Positions 17,120 through 28,985 of a stretch of 64,000 nt of DNA are shown here, piece after piece. The translations under genes were made by a program, and so were the position numbers. Within the stretch, counting starts at the first letter, position 1; each line of letters begins with the position of its first letter. The stretch is taken from the NCBI RefSeq assembly GCF_000620865.1, contig NZ_KK211190.1:943971-1007970 (forward strand), read 5' to 3'. This stretch comes from Exiguobacterium sibiricum 7-3 (lineage in GTDB: Bacteria; Bacillota; Bacilli; Exiguobacteriales; Exiguobacteriaceae). The notes beneath the pieces were generated by a model. That model was not told where the DNA came from. It saw only the letters and a program-made list of their open reading frames with translations, and did not search any database.

Positions 17120-17668
17120 CTAGACATCAAGTTCTGAAACAAGAATCCCTAACCGGTCGAGGGCATCGATTGCGGCATGTAATGCCTCTTCATTATCGGC
17201 TTCCAGCGTATGAATATGGACACCATCTGTCAAAGTAGATAAAGGTGTCGCCTGTGTTTCTTCCAGTTGTTCAATCAGGGCTCGAACATCGCGGCGGCTT
17301 TTCAGCATCAATTCCCCAGTCAAAAATCCATAGACGGGATGTTCGACGATGACATCACGGATAATGACACCTTCGTCGACGACTGCATCACACTCTGCCT
17401 TCAATTGATCACTGCCATGCCGACAGACGACTTTTCTGATATGGCGGGATCCGTCAAGCTCGGGGTGATTTAACAAATATCCCCGGGCCGTCGCGACGAC
17501 AGGATGTCCTTTTGCTTTTAGCAACGATAAGTCTTGTACGATGACTTGGCGGCTGACACCTGCCTGTTTCGCTAACTTCGTACCTGTGACGGGTCGATCG
17601 CTTTGTTGAATCATCTCTAATAACTCTTGCCGGCGTTCTTCCCCGGACTGTCTTCTTCCCATGACCAT
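17120..17668 (-). CDS. niaR: Transcriptional repressor of NAD biosynthesis NiaR (YrxA)
   Basis: 182 aa. An N-terminal winged helix-turn-helix (RRQELLEMIQQ... and AGVSRQVIVQDLSLLK, residues about 11-53) is followed by the 3H domain, named for its histidines, visible in VCRHGSD, VEHPVYG and GVHIHTL. NiaR binds nicotinic acid and represses nad genes. It ends the nifS-niaR unit, starting two bases after nifS, divergent from nadBCA, exactly as yrxA does in Bacillus. Confidence 0.92.
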   Translation of the reverse strand: MVMGRRQSGEERRQELLEMIQQSDRPVTGTKLAKQAGVSRQVIVQDLSLLKAKGHPVVATARGYLLNHPELDGSRHIRKVVCRHGSDQLKAECDAVVDEGVIIRDVIVEHPVYGFLTGELMLKSRRDVRALIEQLEETQATPLSTLTDGVHIHTLEADNEEALHAAIDALDRLGILVSELDV

Positions 17669-17670
17669 TC

Positions 17671-18774
17671 CTACCTTTCTAGTTCATCTGATTCCTCCAA
17701 CGAACAAAGGACATCGATACATCGCTCTACTTCCTCAGCTGTCGTCATCCGACCAAAACTGAGTCGAATCAATCCGTGAGCCGCTGCTTCATCAAAACCA
17801 ATCGTACGTAAAGTCGAGTTGGGTCCGTTTTCACCTGCACGACAAGCACTTCCCGCCGAGACGGCAATTCCGGCACGATTCAGGGCGAGGAGGACGAATT
17901 GACCATCCCGTTGTTTCGTATGAATGGCACAAATCGAGTTAAGTTGCTGAGGTGATTCGATGATTTGATAACATGCAGCAGAGAGCCTTTTTTTTAGCAT
18001 ACCACGAAATCTTTTACTCGATGTCTGGATATGCTGATTTTCCTCAAGATAACGATGACATGCCATCAGGAAAGCCGCGATACCGGGAACATCAACGGTT
18101 CCCGGCCGAATCCCGAATTCATGGTGTGCCTCATAATAGGGACTGAACAGGGGACGGCGCAAATAGACGGCACCGAGTCCTTTCGGTCCATACACTTTAT
18201 GGCTGCTGATTGTATATGCCTCGACGTCTTTCAAATCCACCGGATCTTTCAAAAATCCTTGGATTCCGTCGCAGTGAAACAGAATTCCTTTTTTTCGGCA
18301 AAAGGCAGCGATGGCGGCAACCGGAAAGATAAATCCTGTTTCTGAATTGACTTGCTGGATCGAGACGACGCCTATTTCTTCTGTGCACGCTTTTTCGAAC
18401 AGGTTCCAATCAAATTCACCTGTCGTTTGTAAATCGATGGCCTGCCAGTTCGTCTTCCATCGCTTCAAGGGCAACAAGACAGAATCGTGTTCTGACTTTA
18501 GTGTCAAGACAGTTGTCTTATTGGTTTGACGGAGGAGATGGCTTAAAGCAATGTAATTGGCTTCGGATCCACTGCCTGTAAACACAATCGTTCCTTCCGT
18601 CACACCAAGCCATTCCATTAATTTATTCCGTGCCTGCTCTAACAATCGGAGAGCGGCATCTCCCGTGTCATGAAGCGAAGAACTGTTGCCGTAGACCTGT
18701 TCTGCTGTATATCGATACTGTTCAAGGGCGTCGGGGTGCATGGCTGTTGTTGCCGCATGATCTAAATAAATCAT
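17671..18774 (-). CDS. nifS: Cysteine desulfurase NifS-like, NAD-locus type
   Basis: PLP enzyme, 367 aa, opening MIYLDHAATTAMHPDALEQY. PLP lysine in ISSHKVYGPKG (near residue 199) and catalytic cysteine in SAGSACRAG (near residue 317). In Bacillus the nad-linked NifS supplies sulfur for the 4Fe-4S cluster of NadA, and the divergent arrangement with nadB suggests the same role here. A second desulfurase lies at 43078. Confidence 0.92.
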   Translation of the reverse strand: MIYLDHAATTAMHPDALEQYRYTAEQVYGNSSSLHDTGDAALRLLEQARNKLMEWLGVTEGTIVFTGSGSEANYIALSHLLRQTNKTTVLTLKSEHDSVLLPLKRWKTNWQAIDLQTTGEFDWNLFEKACTEEIGVVSIQQVNSETGFIFPVAAIAAFCRKKGILFHCDGIQGFLKDPVDLKDVEAYTISSHKVYGPKGLGAVYLRRPLFSPYYEAHHEFGIRPGTVDVPGIAAFLMACHRYLEENQHIQTSSKRFRGMLKKRLSAACYQIIESPQQLNSICAIHTKQRDGQFVLLALNRAGIAVSAGSACRAGENGPNSTLRTIGFDEAAAHGLIRLSFGRMTTAEEVERCIDVLCSLEESDELER

Positions 18775-18809
18775 TCATTATCGTATCCTTTCGTCTTGTC
18801 ACTCAGCTA

Positions 18810-18838
18810 AAAATATGCCAAACTTATTGTCAAGTCAA
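18810..18838 (-). promoter_or_regulatory. Putative nifS-niaR promoter
   Basis: On the minus strand, TTGACT (18838-18833) and TATTTT (18815-18810) are separated by 17 bases. It sits in the shared nifS/nadB control region. Confidence 0.6.
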
Positions 18839-18863
18839 TAGTAAATATTTAAGTATAGAGGTG
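18825..18863. promoter_or_regulatory. nifS/nadB intergenic control region with possible NiaR sites
   Basis: Contains the inverted repeat TATTG-N6-CAATA (18825-18840), overlapping the nifS -35, and GAGGTGTTTA just before nadB. A possible nadB promoter is TTGTCA (18827) with TAAGTA 17 bases on. Which of these NiaR binds cannot be settled by eye. Confidence 0.4.
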
Positions 18864-18871
18864 TTTATCAT

Positions 18872-20302
18872 ATGTCTTTACATATTGTGGAGGAAGTTGA
18901 TGTCTTAATCATCGGTACAGGATTAGCGGCCGCTTCGGTTGCGCTCCATCTCCCGAGTAATCTGAACGTCGTCCTTGTCTCAAAAGGGACAAGGACAGAA
19001 ACGAATTCGATGCGGGCACAAGGCGGGATTGCGTCGGCATATCTGGAGGAGAACCATTTCAGTCATCAAGTTGACACGGAGCAGGCCGCGAAGGGGCGGA
19101 CAGATGAAACGATGATTTCATTTATCACCGCGACCGGAAGGCAGGTCATTCAAGAACTCGAAGCGTTTGGTGTCATGTTTGATCGTGAAGTGACGGGAGC
19201 ATATGCCTTGGGTCAAGAAGGGGCACACTCGAGACCACGTATTTTTCACAGTGGAGGAGACCGAACGGGCGAACGTATCATGACGCAACTGCTTCAGCAA
19301 CTCGTTCATCCCGTCATCGAGGATACCGTCATTACAGAATTGTTGACGAACAGACAACAGGTCGTCGGCGCACGGGGATATCGGGGTCAAAAGCCGGTCG
19401 TCTTTTCAGCCCGGGCTGTCATCCTGGCGACAGGCGGAATCGGCGGATTGTTCACGGCCTCGACGAATGAACCAAACCTGACAGGTGACGGTCTGGCACT
19501 CGCTGCTCAAGTCGGAGCCCGTTTGTCGGATTTAGGTTACATCCAGCATCATCCGACAGTACTGTTGCACGACGGTGTCAGTCAGGGCTTGATCACAGAA
19601 GCATTACGGGGAGCGGGTGCTTTTTTGATGACAGCAGACGGTCGTCGTGTGATGGCGGATCATCCGCAAGGGGACTTGGCTGCCCGGGATGAAGTCGCAA
19701 CGAGAATTACGACGGTACGTGAACGGGAACCCGTTTATCTTAATACGACTTTTGTCGAACAAATTCAAACACGCTTTCCGACGTTTGTTAAAAAATGTGA
19801 AACATTGAACATATCACCTGATGTCGTCGAAGTGACGACCGGTGTTCACTTTTTAATGGGCGGGATTAAAACGGATCGTCTCGGACGGACGACTGTTCCG
19901 GGACTGTATGCAGTTGGAGAGACGGCATCAACGGGATTGCATGGGAAAAATCGATTGGCCTCCAACTCACTCCTTGAATGTTTCGTGATGGGCAAAGAAT
20001 TGGCATTACGGCTTCAGTTGCCAACACGTCAGCCGTTACCTGAAGTAGACATCACACAAGAGGGAGAGCAGCGGCCGCTCGATTCATCTTGGACAGAAGC
20101 GTTAAGCGTTAAGCTTGATGAAATCATACTGAAACAAACACTGGAAACCTTCAAAAATCAACCGGATGAACAAGGATCCGGACGGGACGCTGAACTGAGG
20201 CGCCTGCATCTGATGACGGCTAAGCTGTTACTTGAAGGAGCAATTCAACGACTAAAAGGAGAACAACCACATGAACAGATGGTACCTACGACGACAGCTT
20301 GA
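18872..20302 (+). CDS. nadB: L-aspartate oxidase NadB
   Basis: Flavoenzyme that makes iminoaspartate, the first step of de novo NAD synthesis. 476 aa, somewhat shorter than Bacillus NadB. FAD-binding DVLIIGTGLAAASVAL at residues about 10-25, then TNSMRAQGGIASAY, HSRPRIFHSGGDRTGE, and the C-terminal NRLASNSLLECFVMG. RBS GAGGTG at 18858-18863, eight bases before ATG. The 3' end overlaps nadC by 32 bases. Confidence 0.94.
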   Translation: MSLHIVEEVDVLIIGTGLAAASVALHLPSNLNVVLVSKGTRTETNSMRAQGGIASAYLEENHFSHQVDTEQAAKGRTDETMISFITATGRQVIQELEAFGVMFDREVTGAYALGQEGAHSRPRIFHSGGDRTGERIMTQLLQQLVHPVIEDTVITELLTNRQQVVGARGYRGQKPVVFSARAVILATGGIGGLFTASTNEPNLTGDGLALAAQVGARLSDLGYIQHHPTVLLHDGVSQGLITEALRGAGAFLMTADGRRVMADHPQGDLAARDEVATRITTVREREPVYLNTTFVEQIQTRFPTFVKKCETLNISPDVVEVTTGVHFLMGGIKTDRLGRTTVPGLYAVGETASTGLHGKNRLASNSLLECFVMGKELALRLQLPTRQPLPEVDITQEGEQRPLDSSWTEALSVKLDEIILKQTLETFKNQPDEQGSGRDAELRRLHLMTAKLLLEGAIQRLKGEQPHEQMVPTTTA

Positions 20303-21113
20303 AGATTTTTTAGTGGAGGATATCGGTCATCAGGATGTGACGAGTGAAGTTTGTCTGACTGGCGCTGAACACGGAACCGGTCAATTCATGGCAAAAGAGT
20401 CCGGTATTTTTTGCGGCGAAGCTGTATTGGTCGAATTAGCGCGACTGCTCGAGGTCGAACACGAAACAATCGTCCGGGATGGACAACCAATTTCCCGCGG
20501 ACAAGTGGTCGCAAAATGGTCCGGCCGCCTACAAGCGATTTTGACGGGAGAGCGCGTCGCTTTAAATCTCATTCAACGAACGTCAGGAATTGCGACATTG
20601 ACGCACCAGGCCGTTAGTCTCGTCAGTGGGAAAGTCCGGATTGCTGATACCCGAAAAACAACACCGGGACTAAGGATGCTGGAAAAACATGCGGTTCGAG
20701 TCGGAGGCGGATTTAATCACCGCGGTCGACTCGATGATGCCGTCATGATTAAAGATAACCACATTACCGTCGCCGGTTCGATTACAGCGGCAGTCAATCG
20801 AGCGAAGGCGCAAGTCGGTCATACGACACCGATTGAGGTGGAAGTCGAGACCGGTGAAGAGGTAAAGGAAGCGGTCGCAGCCGGTGTCGACATCATCATG
20901 CTTGATAACCGGACACCGGAAGAAATCAAGCTGTTCCGGTCATGGATCCCTCAATCGATTACGGTTGAATTGTCGGGTGGCATCACGCTTGATACGTTAC
21001 CGGCATATTGTGAATGCGGGGCAGATTATATCTCGCTTGGTGCATTGACCCATTCGGCACCAGCGTTAGACATCAGTATGAAAATTGCGGGAGGAAAAAA
21101 AGATGAGTCTTAA
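20271..21113 (+). CDS. nadC: Nicotinate-nucleotide pyrophosphorylase NadC
   Basis: Converts quinolinate and PRPP to nicotinate mononucleotide. 280 aa. Motifs: [12 protein letters not shown] at the N-terminus, RTSGIATLT and [11 protein letters not shown] mid-protein, [12 protein letters not shown] (near residue 158), and [16 protein letters not shown] 20271 lies inside nadB with AAAGGAG upstream, typical of translational coupling. Confidence 0.95.
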   Translation: MNRWYLRRQLEDFLVEDIGHQDVTSEVCLTGAEHGTGQFMAKESGIFCGEAVLVELARLLEVEHETIVRDGQPISRGQVVAKWSGRLQAILTGERVALNLIQRTSGIATLTHQAVSLVSGKVRIADTRKTTPGLRMLEKHAVRVGGGFNHRGRLDDAVMIKDNHITVAGSITAAVNRAKAQVGHTTPIEVEVETGEEVKEAVAAGVDIIMLDNRTPEEIKLFRSWIPQSITVELSGGITLDTLPAYCECGADYISLGALTHSAPALDISMKIAGGKKDES

Positions 21114-22200
21114 TTTATTTACAGAGCAGGGGATTCCAAGAACATATTTAGAAAAAACAGATGCAGAATTAGTGTCAATCATCGAAGGTGTCAAACAGCG
21201 GATGGGGCCGCGGTTATTTTTACCGGCGCATCATTATCAAAAAGATGAGGTTGTTCAGTTTGCCGATGCAACAGGAGATTCGCTCCAACTCGCCCAATTG
21301 GCGAAACAGATGACCGATGCGGACTATACCGTTTTTTGTGGTGTCCACTTCATGGCGGAGACAGCAGATATGCTGACGGATCAAAATCATACGGTCGTCT
21401 TACCGGATATGCGGGCCGGCTGTTCAATGGCTGATATGGCGAACGGCTTTCAGACGGAACGGGCATATGACGTGTTGACGAACCGGCTGGGACGATCGAT
21501 TCTCCCGTTGACGTATGTCAATTCAACGGCTGAAATCAAAGCGTTTGTCGGTCGTCACGGTGGAGCGACCGTCACGTCATCAAATGCTGTTCAAATGGTC
21601 GAGTGGGCACTTGCAGAGCGCGAGATTCTCTTTTTCCTGCCCGATCAGCATCTCGGGCGAAATACGGCACATGCCTTGGGGATTCCGCTCGAACAGATGG
21701 CTGTCTGGGATCCGATTGCGGATCAGTTGGTGTTTGACGGAGCGGATGAGGACATCCGGGTCGTATTATGGAAGGGACACTGCTCCGTTCATGAGAAGTT
21801 CACGGTCGGACAGATTGAGCAGTTCCGTCAAGCAGATCCCGAACGGAAAATCCTCGTTCATCCGGAGTGTTCCTTTGAAGTCGTCGCAGCGTCAGATTTG
21901 AATGGTTCGACAGCGTATATCATTGATCAAATCAGACAGGCGGAACCGGGAACGAAATGGGCAATCGGAACAGAAATGAACTTAGTCCAACGACTGGCGA
22001 AAGATTATCCGGAACTCGACATCGTGTCCTTGAATCCATTCATGTGTCCGTGTCTGACGATGAACCGGATTGATTTATCACATCTCGCCTGGTCACTGGA
22101 ACAAATTGAATCCGGTCAGCCGGTCAATGTCATCACCGTCGATCCGGAAACGACCCGGTATGCGGTCCTCGCGCTCGAACGGATGCTGGAACGTTCATAA
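21103..22200 (+). CDS. nadA: Quinolinate synthase NadA
   Basis: 4Fe-4S enzyme that condenses iminoaspartate with dihydroxyacetone phosphate. 365 aa, the long Firmicute form. The likely cluster cysteines lie in [11 protein letters not shown] (near residue 83-84), HPECSFEVV and [17 protein letters not shown] and CSMADMA are further conserved blocks. ATG 21103 is chosen because GGGAGG (21089-21094) is eight bases upstream; it overlaps nadC by 11 bases. Confidence 0.95.
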   Translation: MSLNLFTEQGIPRTYLEKTDAELVSIIEGVKQRMGPRLFLPAHHYQKDEVVQFADATGDSLQLAQLAKQMTDADYTVFCGVHFMAETADMLTDQNHTVVLPDMRAGCSMADMANGFQTERAYDVLTNRLGRSILPLTYVNSTAEIKAFVGRHGGATVTSSNAVQMVEWALAEREILFFLPDQHLGRNTAHALGIPLEQMAVWDPIADQLVFDGADEDIRVVLWKGHCSVHEKFTVGQIEQFRQADPERKILVHPECSFEVVAASDLNGSTAYIIDQIRQAEPGTKWAIGTEMNLVQRLAKDYPELDIVSLNPFMCPCLTMNRIDLSHLAWSLEQIESGQPVNVITVDPETTRYAVLALERMLERS

Positions 22201-22230
22201 AGGTAAAGTTGAATCAAATAATAGATACAC

Positions 22231-22281
22231 AACGAAACAGGGCGACGGAATGCGACATCCGTTGCCCTGTTTCGTTTTTTT
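22231..22281 (+). terminator. Terminator after nadA
   Basis: Long stem AACGAAACAGGGC / GCCCTGTTTCGTT extended by GACGGA/TCCGTT, with a T run. It closes the nad operon. Confidence 0.88.
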
Positions 22282-22340
22282 GAGGGAAGGAGAGTTCTTA
22301 AATTTCCACCATGACCGTCTTGGATATGAAGAATTACGTT

Positions 22341-22370
22341 TTGAAGAGCCTCCTCGTTATATGCTACAAT
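22341..22370 (+). promoter_or_regulatory. Putative ruvAB promoter
   Basis: TTGAAG (22341-22346), 18-base spacer, TACAAT (22365-22370) with TGC extended -10. It precedes ruvA by about 40 bases. Confidence 0.65.
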
Positions 22371-22407
22371 AACACGAGAGTTTGTTAATGGATGGGAGCG
22401 TTCTAAA

Positions 22408-23001
22408 GTGATAGAATTCGTACGCGGCGAAGTCGCTTATGTCTGTGCGGAATTCGTGACGATCGAGGTCGGGGGGATTGGCTACAAAATCGTAGCACCG
22501 AACCCGTTTTTTTATCGGACCGGAGACGAACAGGTTATCGTATATACGTATCATTATGTCAGAGAAGACCAGGAAGTCTTGTTCGGATTCCGTTCAAGAC
22601 GTGAACGGGCGCTGTTTACGAAATTGCTTGGCGTAACAGGGATTGGTCCTAAAGGATCACTTGCCATCGTGGCGTCAGGAGATGTCGATGCGCTTGTTGA
22701 AGCAATCGAGCAGGAGAAGGAAAGTTATTTGATTAAATTCCCGGGTGTCGGTAAAAAGACAGCGAAGCAGATGACGCTTGATTTAAAAGGCAAGTTGGCT
22801 GAACTCGCACCGGATTATATTCCGAGCGAAGGGTTATTTGCCCAAGGAAATGCGGAATTGAATGAAGCATGTGAAGCCTTGACGGCACTTGGTTACAGCG
22901 ACCGGGAAGTCGAGAAAGTCAAAAAAGCACTTCAAGGTGAAGTGTTGTCGACGGATCAATACGTGAAGCGGGCGTTGCAGTTGTTATTGAATGTGAGGTG
23001 A
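22408..23001 (+). CDS. ruvA: Holliday junction DNA helicase subunit RuvA
   Basis: Binds four-way junctions and loads RuvB. 197 aa. OB-fold N-terminus ([20 protein letters not shown]), helix-hairpin-helix motifs [14 protein letters not shown] and [16 protein letters not shown], and the C-terminal RuvB-binding domain ([19 protein letters not shown]). GTG start, GGAG ten bases upstream. Bacillus has bofC just before ruvA; it is absent here. Confidence 0.96.
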   Translation: MIEFVRGEVAYVCAEFVTIEVGGIGYKIVAPNPFFYRTGDEQVIVYTYHYVREDQEVLFGFRSRRERALFTKLLGVTGIGPKGSLAIVASGDVDALVEAIEQEKESYLIKFPGVGKKTAKQMTLDLKGKLAELAPDYIPSEGLFAQGNAELNEACEALTALGYSDREVEKVKKALQGEVLSTDQYVKRALQLLLNVR

Positions 23002-23005
23002 GAAC

Positions 23006-24001
23006 GTGGAAGAACGGATTTTGTCAGAATCCGCACATGCGGAAGATCAAGAAGAGTGGAGTTTACGTCCTCAGACACTGGAACAATACATTGGTCAGGA
23101 AAAGGCGAAAGGCAACTTGAGCGTCTTTATTCAAGCGGCAAAAATCCGTCAAGAAACACTGGATCATGTGCTTTTATACGGTCCGCCCGGTCTTGGTAAG
23201 ACGACACTTGCGACGATCATTGCCAACGAGATGGGCGTCGGCATCAAGACGACAGCCGGCCCGGCGATTGAACGGCCGGGGGATCTCGCGGCAATTTTGT
23301 CTTCGCTCGAACCGGGAGACGTCTTGTTCATTGACGAAATTCACCGGTTGAGCCGATCGATTGAGGAGATTCTTTATCCGGCGATGGAAGACTATTGTCT
23401 TGATATCGTCATCGGTCAAGGTGAACTGGCGCGTAGCGTACGGATTGATTTGCCACCGTTTACGCTAGTCGGTGCCACGACACGGGCAGGTATGTTGTCG
23501 GCACCTCTCCGTGACCGCTTTGGTGTGACGCTGAAACTGGAGTACTATACGATGCCGGAACTGTCGGCGATTGTCACACGGACATCCCGTTTGTTTGGCT
23601 TTGAAGCAGACCGGATGGCAGCAGAAGCGATTGCGCTTCGTTCCCGCGGGACACCACGGGTTGCCAACCGGTTGTTACGACGTGTCCGTGATTTTGCACA
23701 AGTCGCGCATCAGACCGCAATCGACGCGACACTTGCGACGAGTGCCCTCGATCGTTTACATGTCGATGCGCTTGGACTGGATGATGTCGATCACCGTCTG
23801 TTACGTTCGCTTGCCGAACGTTTTGCCGGTGGACCGGTGGGTCTCGAGACGATTGCGGCGACGATCGGCGAAGATGCTCAGACGATTGAAGACGTCTATG
23901 AACCTTATCTGCTTCAACAAGGTTTTTTACAACGGACACCACGAGGTCGTGTCTTGACGCCGTTTGCGCGGCAACATTTAGGATTGAAAGAAGGAAACTA
24001 A
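23006..24001 (+). CDS. ruvB: Holliday junction branch migration ATPase RuvB
   Basis: AAA+ motor, 331 aa. [14 protein letters not shown], Walker [12 protein letters not shown] (about residues 60-70), Walker [12 protein letters not shown], sensor [18 protein letters not shown], and a C-terminal winged helix ending [12 protein letters not shown] start with GAGGTGAG just upstream, four bases after ruvA. Confidence 0.97.
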   Translation: MEERILSESAHAEDQEEWSLRPQTLEQYIGQEKAKGNLSVFIQAAKIRQETLDHVLLYGPPGLGKTTLATIIANEMGVGIKTTAGPAIERPGDLAAILSSLEPGDVLFIDEIHRLSRSIEEILYPAMEDYCLDIVIGQGELARSVRIDLPPFTLVGATTRAGMLSAPLRDRFGVTLKLEYYTMPELSAIVTRTSRLFGFEADRMAAEAIALRSRGTPRVANRLLRRVRDFAQVAHQTAIDATLATSALDRLHVDALGLDDVDHRLLRSLAERFAGGPVGLETIAATIGEDAQTIEDVYEPYLLQQGFLQRTPRGRVLTPFARQHLGLKEGN

Positions 24002-24003
24002 AG

Positions 24004-26189
<2,186 letters not shown>

Positions 26190-26197
26190 TAAATGGT

Positions 26198-26227
26198 CTG
26201 ACAATTCCATTCTTTTTACGGTATAAT
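26198..26227 (+). promoter_or_regulatory. Putative yajC promoter
   Basis: CTGACA (26198-26203), 18-base spacer and a perfect TATAAT (26222-26227), between tgt and yajC. Confidence 0.65.
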
Positions 26228-26260
26228 GAACGTGATTTGAATGAAAAGGAGCTGACTCAG

Positions 26261-26551
26261 ATGCAACAACTATTGACTTTCCTCCCGATGATCTTGATCT
26301 TCGTGGTGTTTTATTTCTTGTTGATTCGTCCACAGAACAAACGCCAGAAGCAAGTGCGTGAGATGCAAACCCAGTTATCACGCGGTGACTCGATCGTAAC
26401 GATCGGTGGCCTTCATGGGGTCGTACAAAAAGTAGATGAGACAACCGTCACATTGAAGTCGGGTAACGCGCAATTGACGTTCAACCGTAGTGCGGTCGCA
26501 GAAGTTACGAAAAAAACTACGACTGTCATGGACGACGAAATCGTCGAATAA
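26261..26551 (+). CDS. yajC: Sec translocase accessory protein YajC
   Basis: 96 aa. One N-terminal transmembrane helix (MILIFVVFYFLLIRPQNKR) is followed by a small cytoplasmic domain with GDSIVTIGGLHGVV, the family signature. Partner of SecDF. ATG 26261 is chosen because AAAGGAGC (26244-26251) is nine bases upstream. It has its own promoter and terminator. Confidence 0.95.
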   Translation: MQQLLTFLPMILIFVVFYFLLIRPQNKRQKQVREMQTQLSRGDSIVTIGGLHGVVQKVDETTVTLKSGNAQLTFNRSAVAEVTKKTTTVMDDEIVE

Positions 26552-26556
26552 GGCTC

Positions 26557-26592
26557 AAAAAAGACGCTTTCCGAATTCGGAAGCGTCTTTTC
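26557..26592 (+). terminator. Terminator after yajC
   Basis: AAGACGCTTTCCG / CGGAAGCGTCTT stem with AATT loop and a T run. Confidence 0.87.
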
Positions 26593-26704
26593 TGTTTATA
26601 TATGAGAAAAACGATTGCTAAGATTACCAATTCTTATGTAAGCTAGGATAGGATAAGAAAGTTGTCTGAAAATATACTGGGTTTGAGAGAAAGGACAATG
26701 TAGC

Positions 26705-28009
26705 ATGATTAAGAAGGGAAAACTGGCCACGTTCTTCATCATCGTTGCCGCGCTGCTCGTTTTGATTGGCACGACATCGAATTGGCTCTTAAAAGACACA
26801 AAACTCGGTCTGGACTTAAAAGGCGGATTTGAAGTCTTGTATGAAGTACAACCACTGAAAGAAGGCGACGTCATCGATGCCAATGCGATGAGCGCGACGC
26901 TGACGGCAATCGAAAACCGGGTGAACGTACTTGGTGTTTCGGAACCGGACATCCGCATTGAAGGAGACAACCGGATTCGTGTCCAACTGGCTGGCGTCAA
27001 AAATCAGAGTGAAGCCCGTCAGATTTTATCTTCGACGGCCGAACTGTCATTCCGAGACATCAACGACAAGGTGTTACTTGATGGATCAGATTTAAAGGCA
27101 AAAGGAGCGAAAGTCGGATACGATCCGCAAACGAACGCACCGCTCGTCGAACTGACGATGAAATCAAAAGAAAAATTTTATGAAGTGACACAACAAGTGT
27201 CTAAAATGCAACCTCCTGCAAATCGTCTTGTCATCTGGCTCGACTATGAAAAAGGGGATACGTACGAAAAAGAGATTCAAAAAGAAAATTCGAAAATCGT
27301 CTCCGATGCTTCGGTCCAACAGCCGATCAACTCGGATAAAGCCATCATCTCTGGTGGTGACATCACAGCAGAATACGGGAAGCAATTATCGTCGATCCTG
27401 AATGCCGGAGCATTACCGGTCAAACTGGATGAAATCTATTCGACGTCTGTCTCGGCCGCGTTTGGTCAAGATGCCCTCGATCAGACTTTGTTTGCTTCAA
27501 TGATCGGTGTTGCAGCCGTCTTCCTCTTCATGTTGCTGTTTTACCGGGTATCTGGTTTAGTGTCGATCATTACATTGTTGTTCTACATCTATCTCGTCAT
27601 GATCTTCTTTAACGGAATTAATGCAGTCTTAACGTTGCCGGGTATCGCCGCTCTTGTACTTGGTGTAGGGATGGCAGTTGATGCGAACATCATCACGGCA
27701 GAACGGATTAAAGATGAACTCCGAAGTGGGAAATCCGTCTTGTCCGCTTTTAAAGCCGGTAACCGCCGCTCATTTGGTACGATTCTTGATGCCAACTTGA
27801 CGACGTTGATTTCAGCAGGCGTGTTGTATTACTTCGGAACAAGTACCGTCAAAGGATTTGCCATCATGCTGATGGTCTCGATTGCCGTTACGTTCATCAC
27901 GAATGTTTTTATCTCACGTTACTTGATGCAACTTCTCGTCAGCAGCCGCTGGTTTGATAAGAAAAAAACCTGGTTTGGCGTAAAGGAGGATGAAATTCGT
28001 GAACTTTAA
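26705..28009 (+). CDS. secD: Protein translocase subunit SecD
   Basis: Uses the proton gradient to assist late steps of Sec export. 434 aa. First transmembrane helix (residues about 8-28), LGLDLKGGFEVLYEV (D1 motif), extracytoplasmic P1 region, then five helices in the C-terminal half with GMAVDANIITAERIKDELR (D4-type motif). Bacillus subtilis has a single fused SecDF; here SecD ends and a separate SecF starts with an 11-base overlap. Confidence 0.95.
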   Translation: MIKKGKLATFFIIVAALLVLIGTTSNWLLKDTKLGLDLKGGFEVLYEVQPLKEGDVIDANAMSATLTAIENRVNVLGVSEPDIRIEGDNRIRVQLAGVKNQSEARQILSSTAELSFRDINDKVLLDGSDLKAKGAKVGYDPQTNAPLVELTMKSKEKFYEVTQQVSKMQPPANRLVIWLDYEKGDTYEKEIQKENSKIVSDASVQQPINSDKAIISGGDITAEYGKQLSSILNAGALPVKLDEIYSTSVSAAFGQDALDQTLFASMIGVAAVFLFMLLFYRVSGLVSIITLLFYIYLVMIFFNGINAVLTLPGIAALVLGVGMAVDANIITAERIKDELRSGKSVLSAFKAGNRRSFGTILDANLTTLISAGVLYYFGTSTVKGFAIMLMVSIAVTFITNVFISRYLMQLLVSSRWFDKKKTWFGVKEDEIREL

Positions 28010-28916
28010 TCCAACGAAATTTGATTATGTCAAACATCGGAAAGTTTATTTTGCAATCACGATTGCGCTTTTAGTGATTTCGATTTTATTGTTGGCTTTC
28101 CGCGGATTGAACCTTGGAATCGACTTTACAGAAGGAACACGCGTTGAAATTTCTTCAACGAACACGATTAAGGAATCAGAGGTCCGTTCTGTTATTGAAG
28201 AGGCTGGAATTGATGCGGCTGAAATCAACGGCGTTCAATTTGCGCAAGGCGGAAAGCTCGCGAACGTGACGTTCGTCGGAGAATTCAGCCAGGAACAAAT
28301 CTCGAAAATGAAACAAACGATTGAAGCGAAGTATAAGAAAGAACCAAGTATTTCGACGGTATCGGCGCAAGTCGGTCAGGAAATTGCCCGTAACGCGATT
28401 TATGCTGTCTTGCTAGCTTCACTCGGAATCGTCATTTACGTCTCGTTCCGATTCCAACCGCTTTACGGAATCGCGACAGTACTTGCTTTACTCCATGATG
28501 CGTTGATGATCATCGCCTTCTTCTCGTTGTTCCAGATTGAAGTTAATCTGTACTTCATCGCAGCGATTTTGACCATCATCGGTTATTCCGTCAACGATAC
28601 GATCGTAACATTCGACCGGATTCGGGAAAACTTGGGTCTTGCTGAAAAAGGTGGCCGTCAAGTGACATTCAGTGAATTGTCGCATATCGTCAATGAATCG
28701 ATTCAACAGACAATCATTCGTTCGATCAACACGGTCGTCACAGTCATCATGACGGCAGCGGCACTATACATCTTTGGTAGTGAAGCCATCCGTGGATTCA
28801 GTCTTGCCTTGCTTGTTGGTCTATTCATGGGCATGTATTCTTCGATCTTCATCGCAGCTCAACTGTGGCTCGTCATGAAAGGTCGAACTTTAAAATCAAC
28901 TAAACAAGCCTCATGA
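27999..28916 (+). CDS. secF: Protein translocase subunit SecF
   Basis: Partner of SecD. 305 aa, six predicted helices. GLNLGIDFTEGTRVE near residue 37, and GYSVNDTIVTFDRIRENL near residue 199. GTG 27999 is chosen because AGGAGG at 27984-27989 is nine bases upstream; an ATG at 27990 directly abuts that SD. Confidence 0.95.
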   Translation: MNFNPTKFDYVKHRKVYFAITIALLVISILLLAFRGLNLGIDFTEGTRVEISSTNTIKESEVRSVIEEAGIDAAEINGVQFAQGGKLANVTFVGEFSQEQISKMKQTIEAKYKKEPSISTVSAQVGQEIARNAIYAVLLASLGIVIYVSFRFQPLYGIATVLALLHDALMIIAFFSLFQIEVNLYFIAAILTIIGYSVNDTIVTFDRIRENLGLAEKGGRQVTFSELSHIVNESIQQTIIRSINTVVTVIMTAAALYIFGSEAIRGFSLALLVGLFMGMYSSIFIAAQLWLVMKGRTLKSTKQAS

Positions 28917-28920
28917 CCTG

Positions 28921-28954
28921 ACCCGTGTTAGCTATCGCTAACGCGGGTTTTGTT
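28921..28954 (+). terminator. Terminator after secF
   Basis: ACCCGTGTTAGC / GCTAACGCGGGT stem with a TATC loop and T-rich tail. Confidence 0.85.
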
Positions 28955-28985
28955 TTATAATGATGAAGTTGATTGGAGGGATTAG

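Noticed and set aside
22280-22372. Possible small gene upstream of ruvA (TTG start, ending [11 protein letters not shown])
   Set aside because: The C-terminal stretch looks coding-like, but the only start is a TTG without an RBS, directly in a terminator tail, and the ruvA promoter lies within it.
27990-28009. SecD-SecF junction as a frameshift in a fused secDF
   Set aside because: The SecD end is natural and SecF has its own SD and GTG start with correct spacing, so two genes are the simpler reading.
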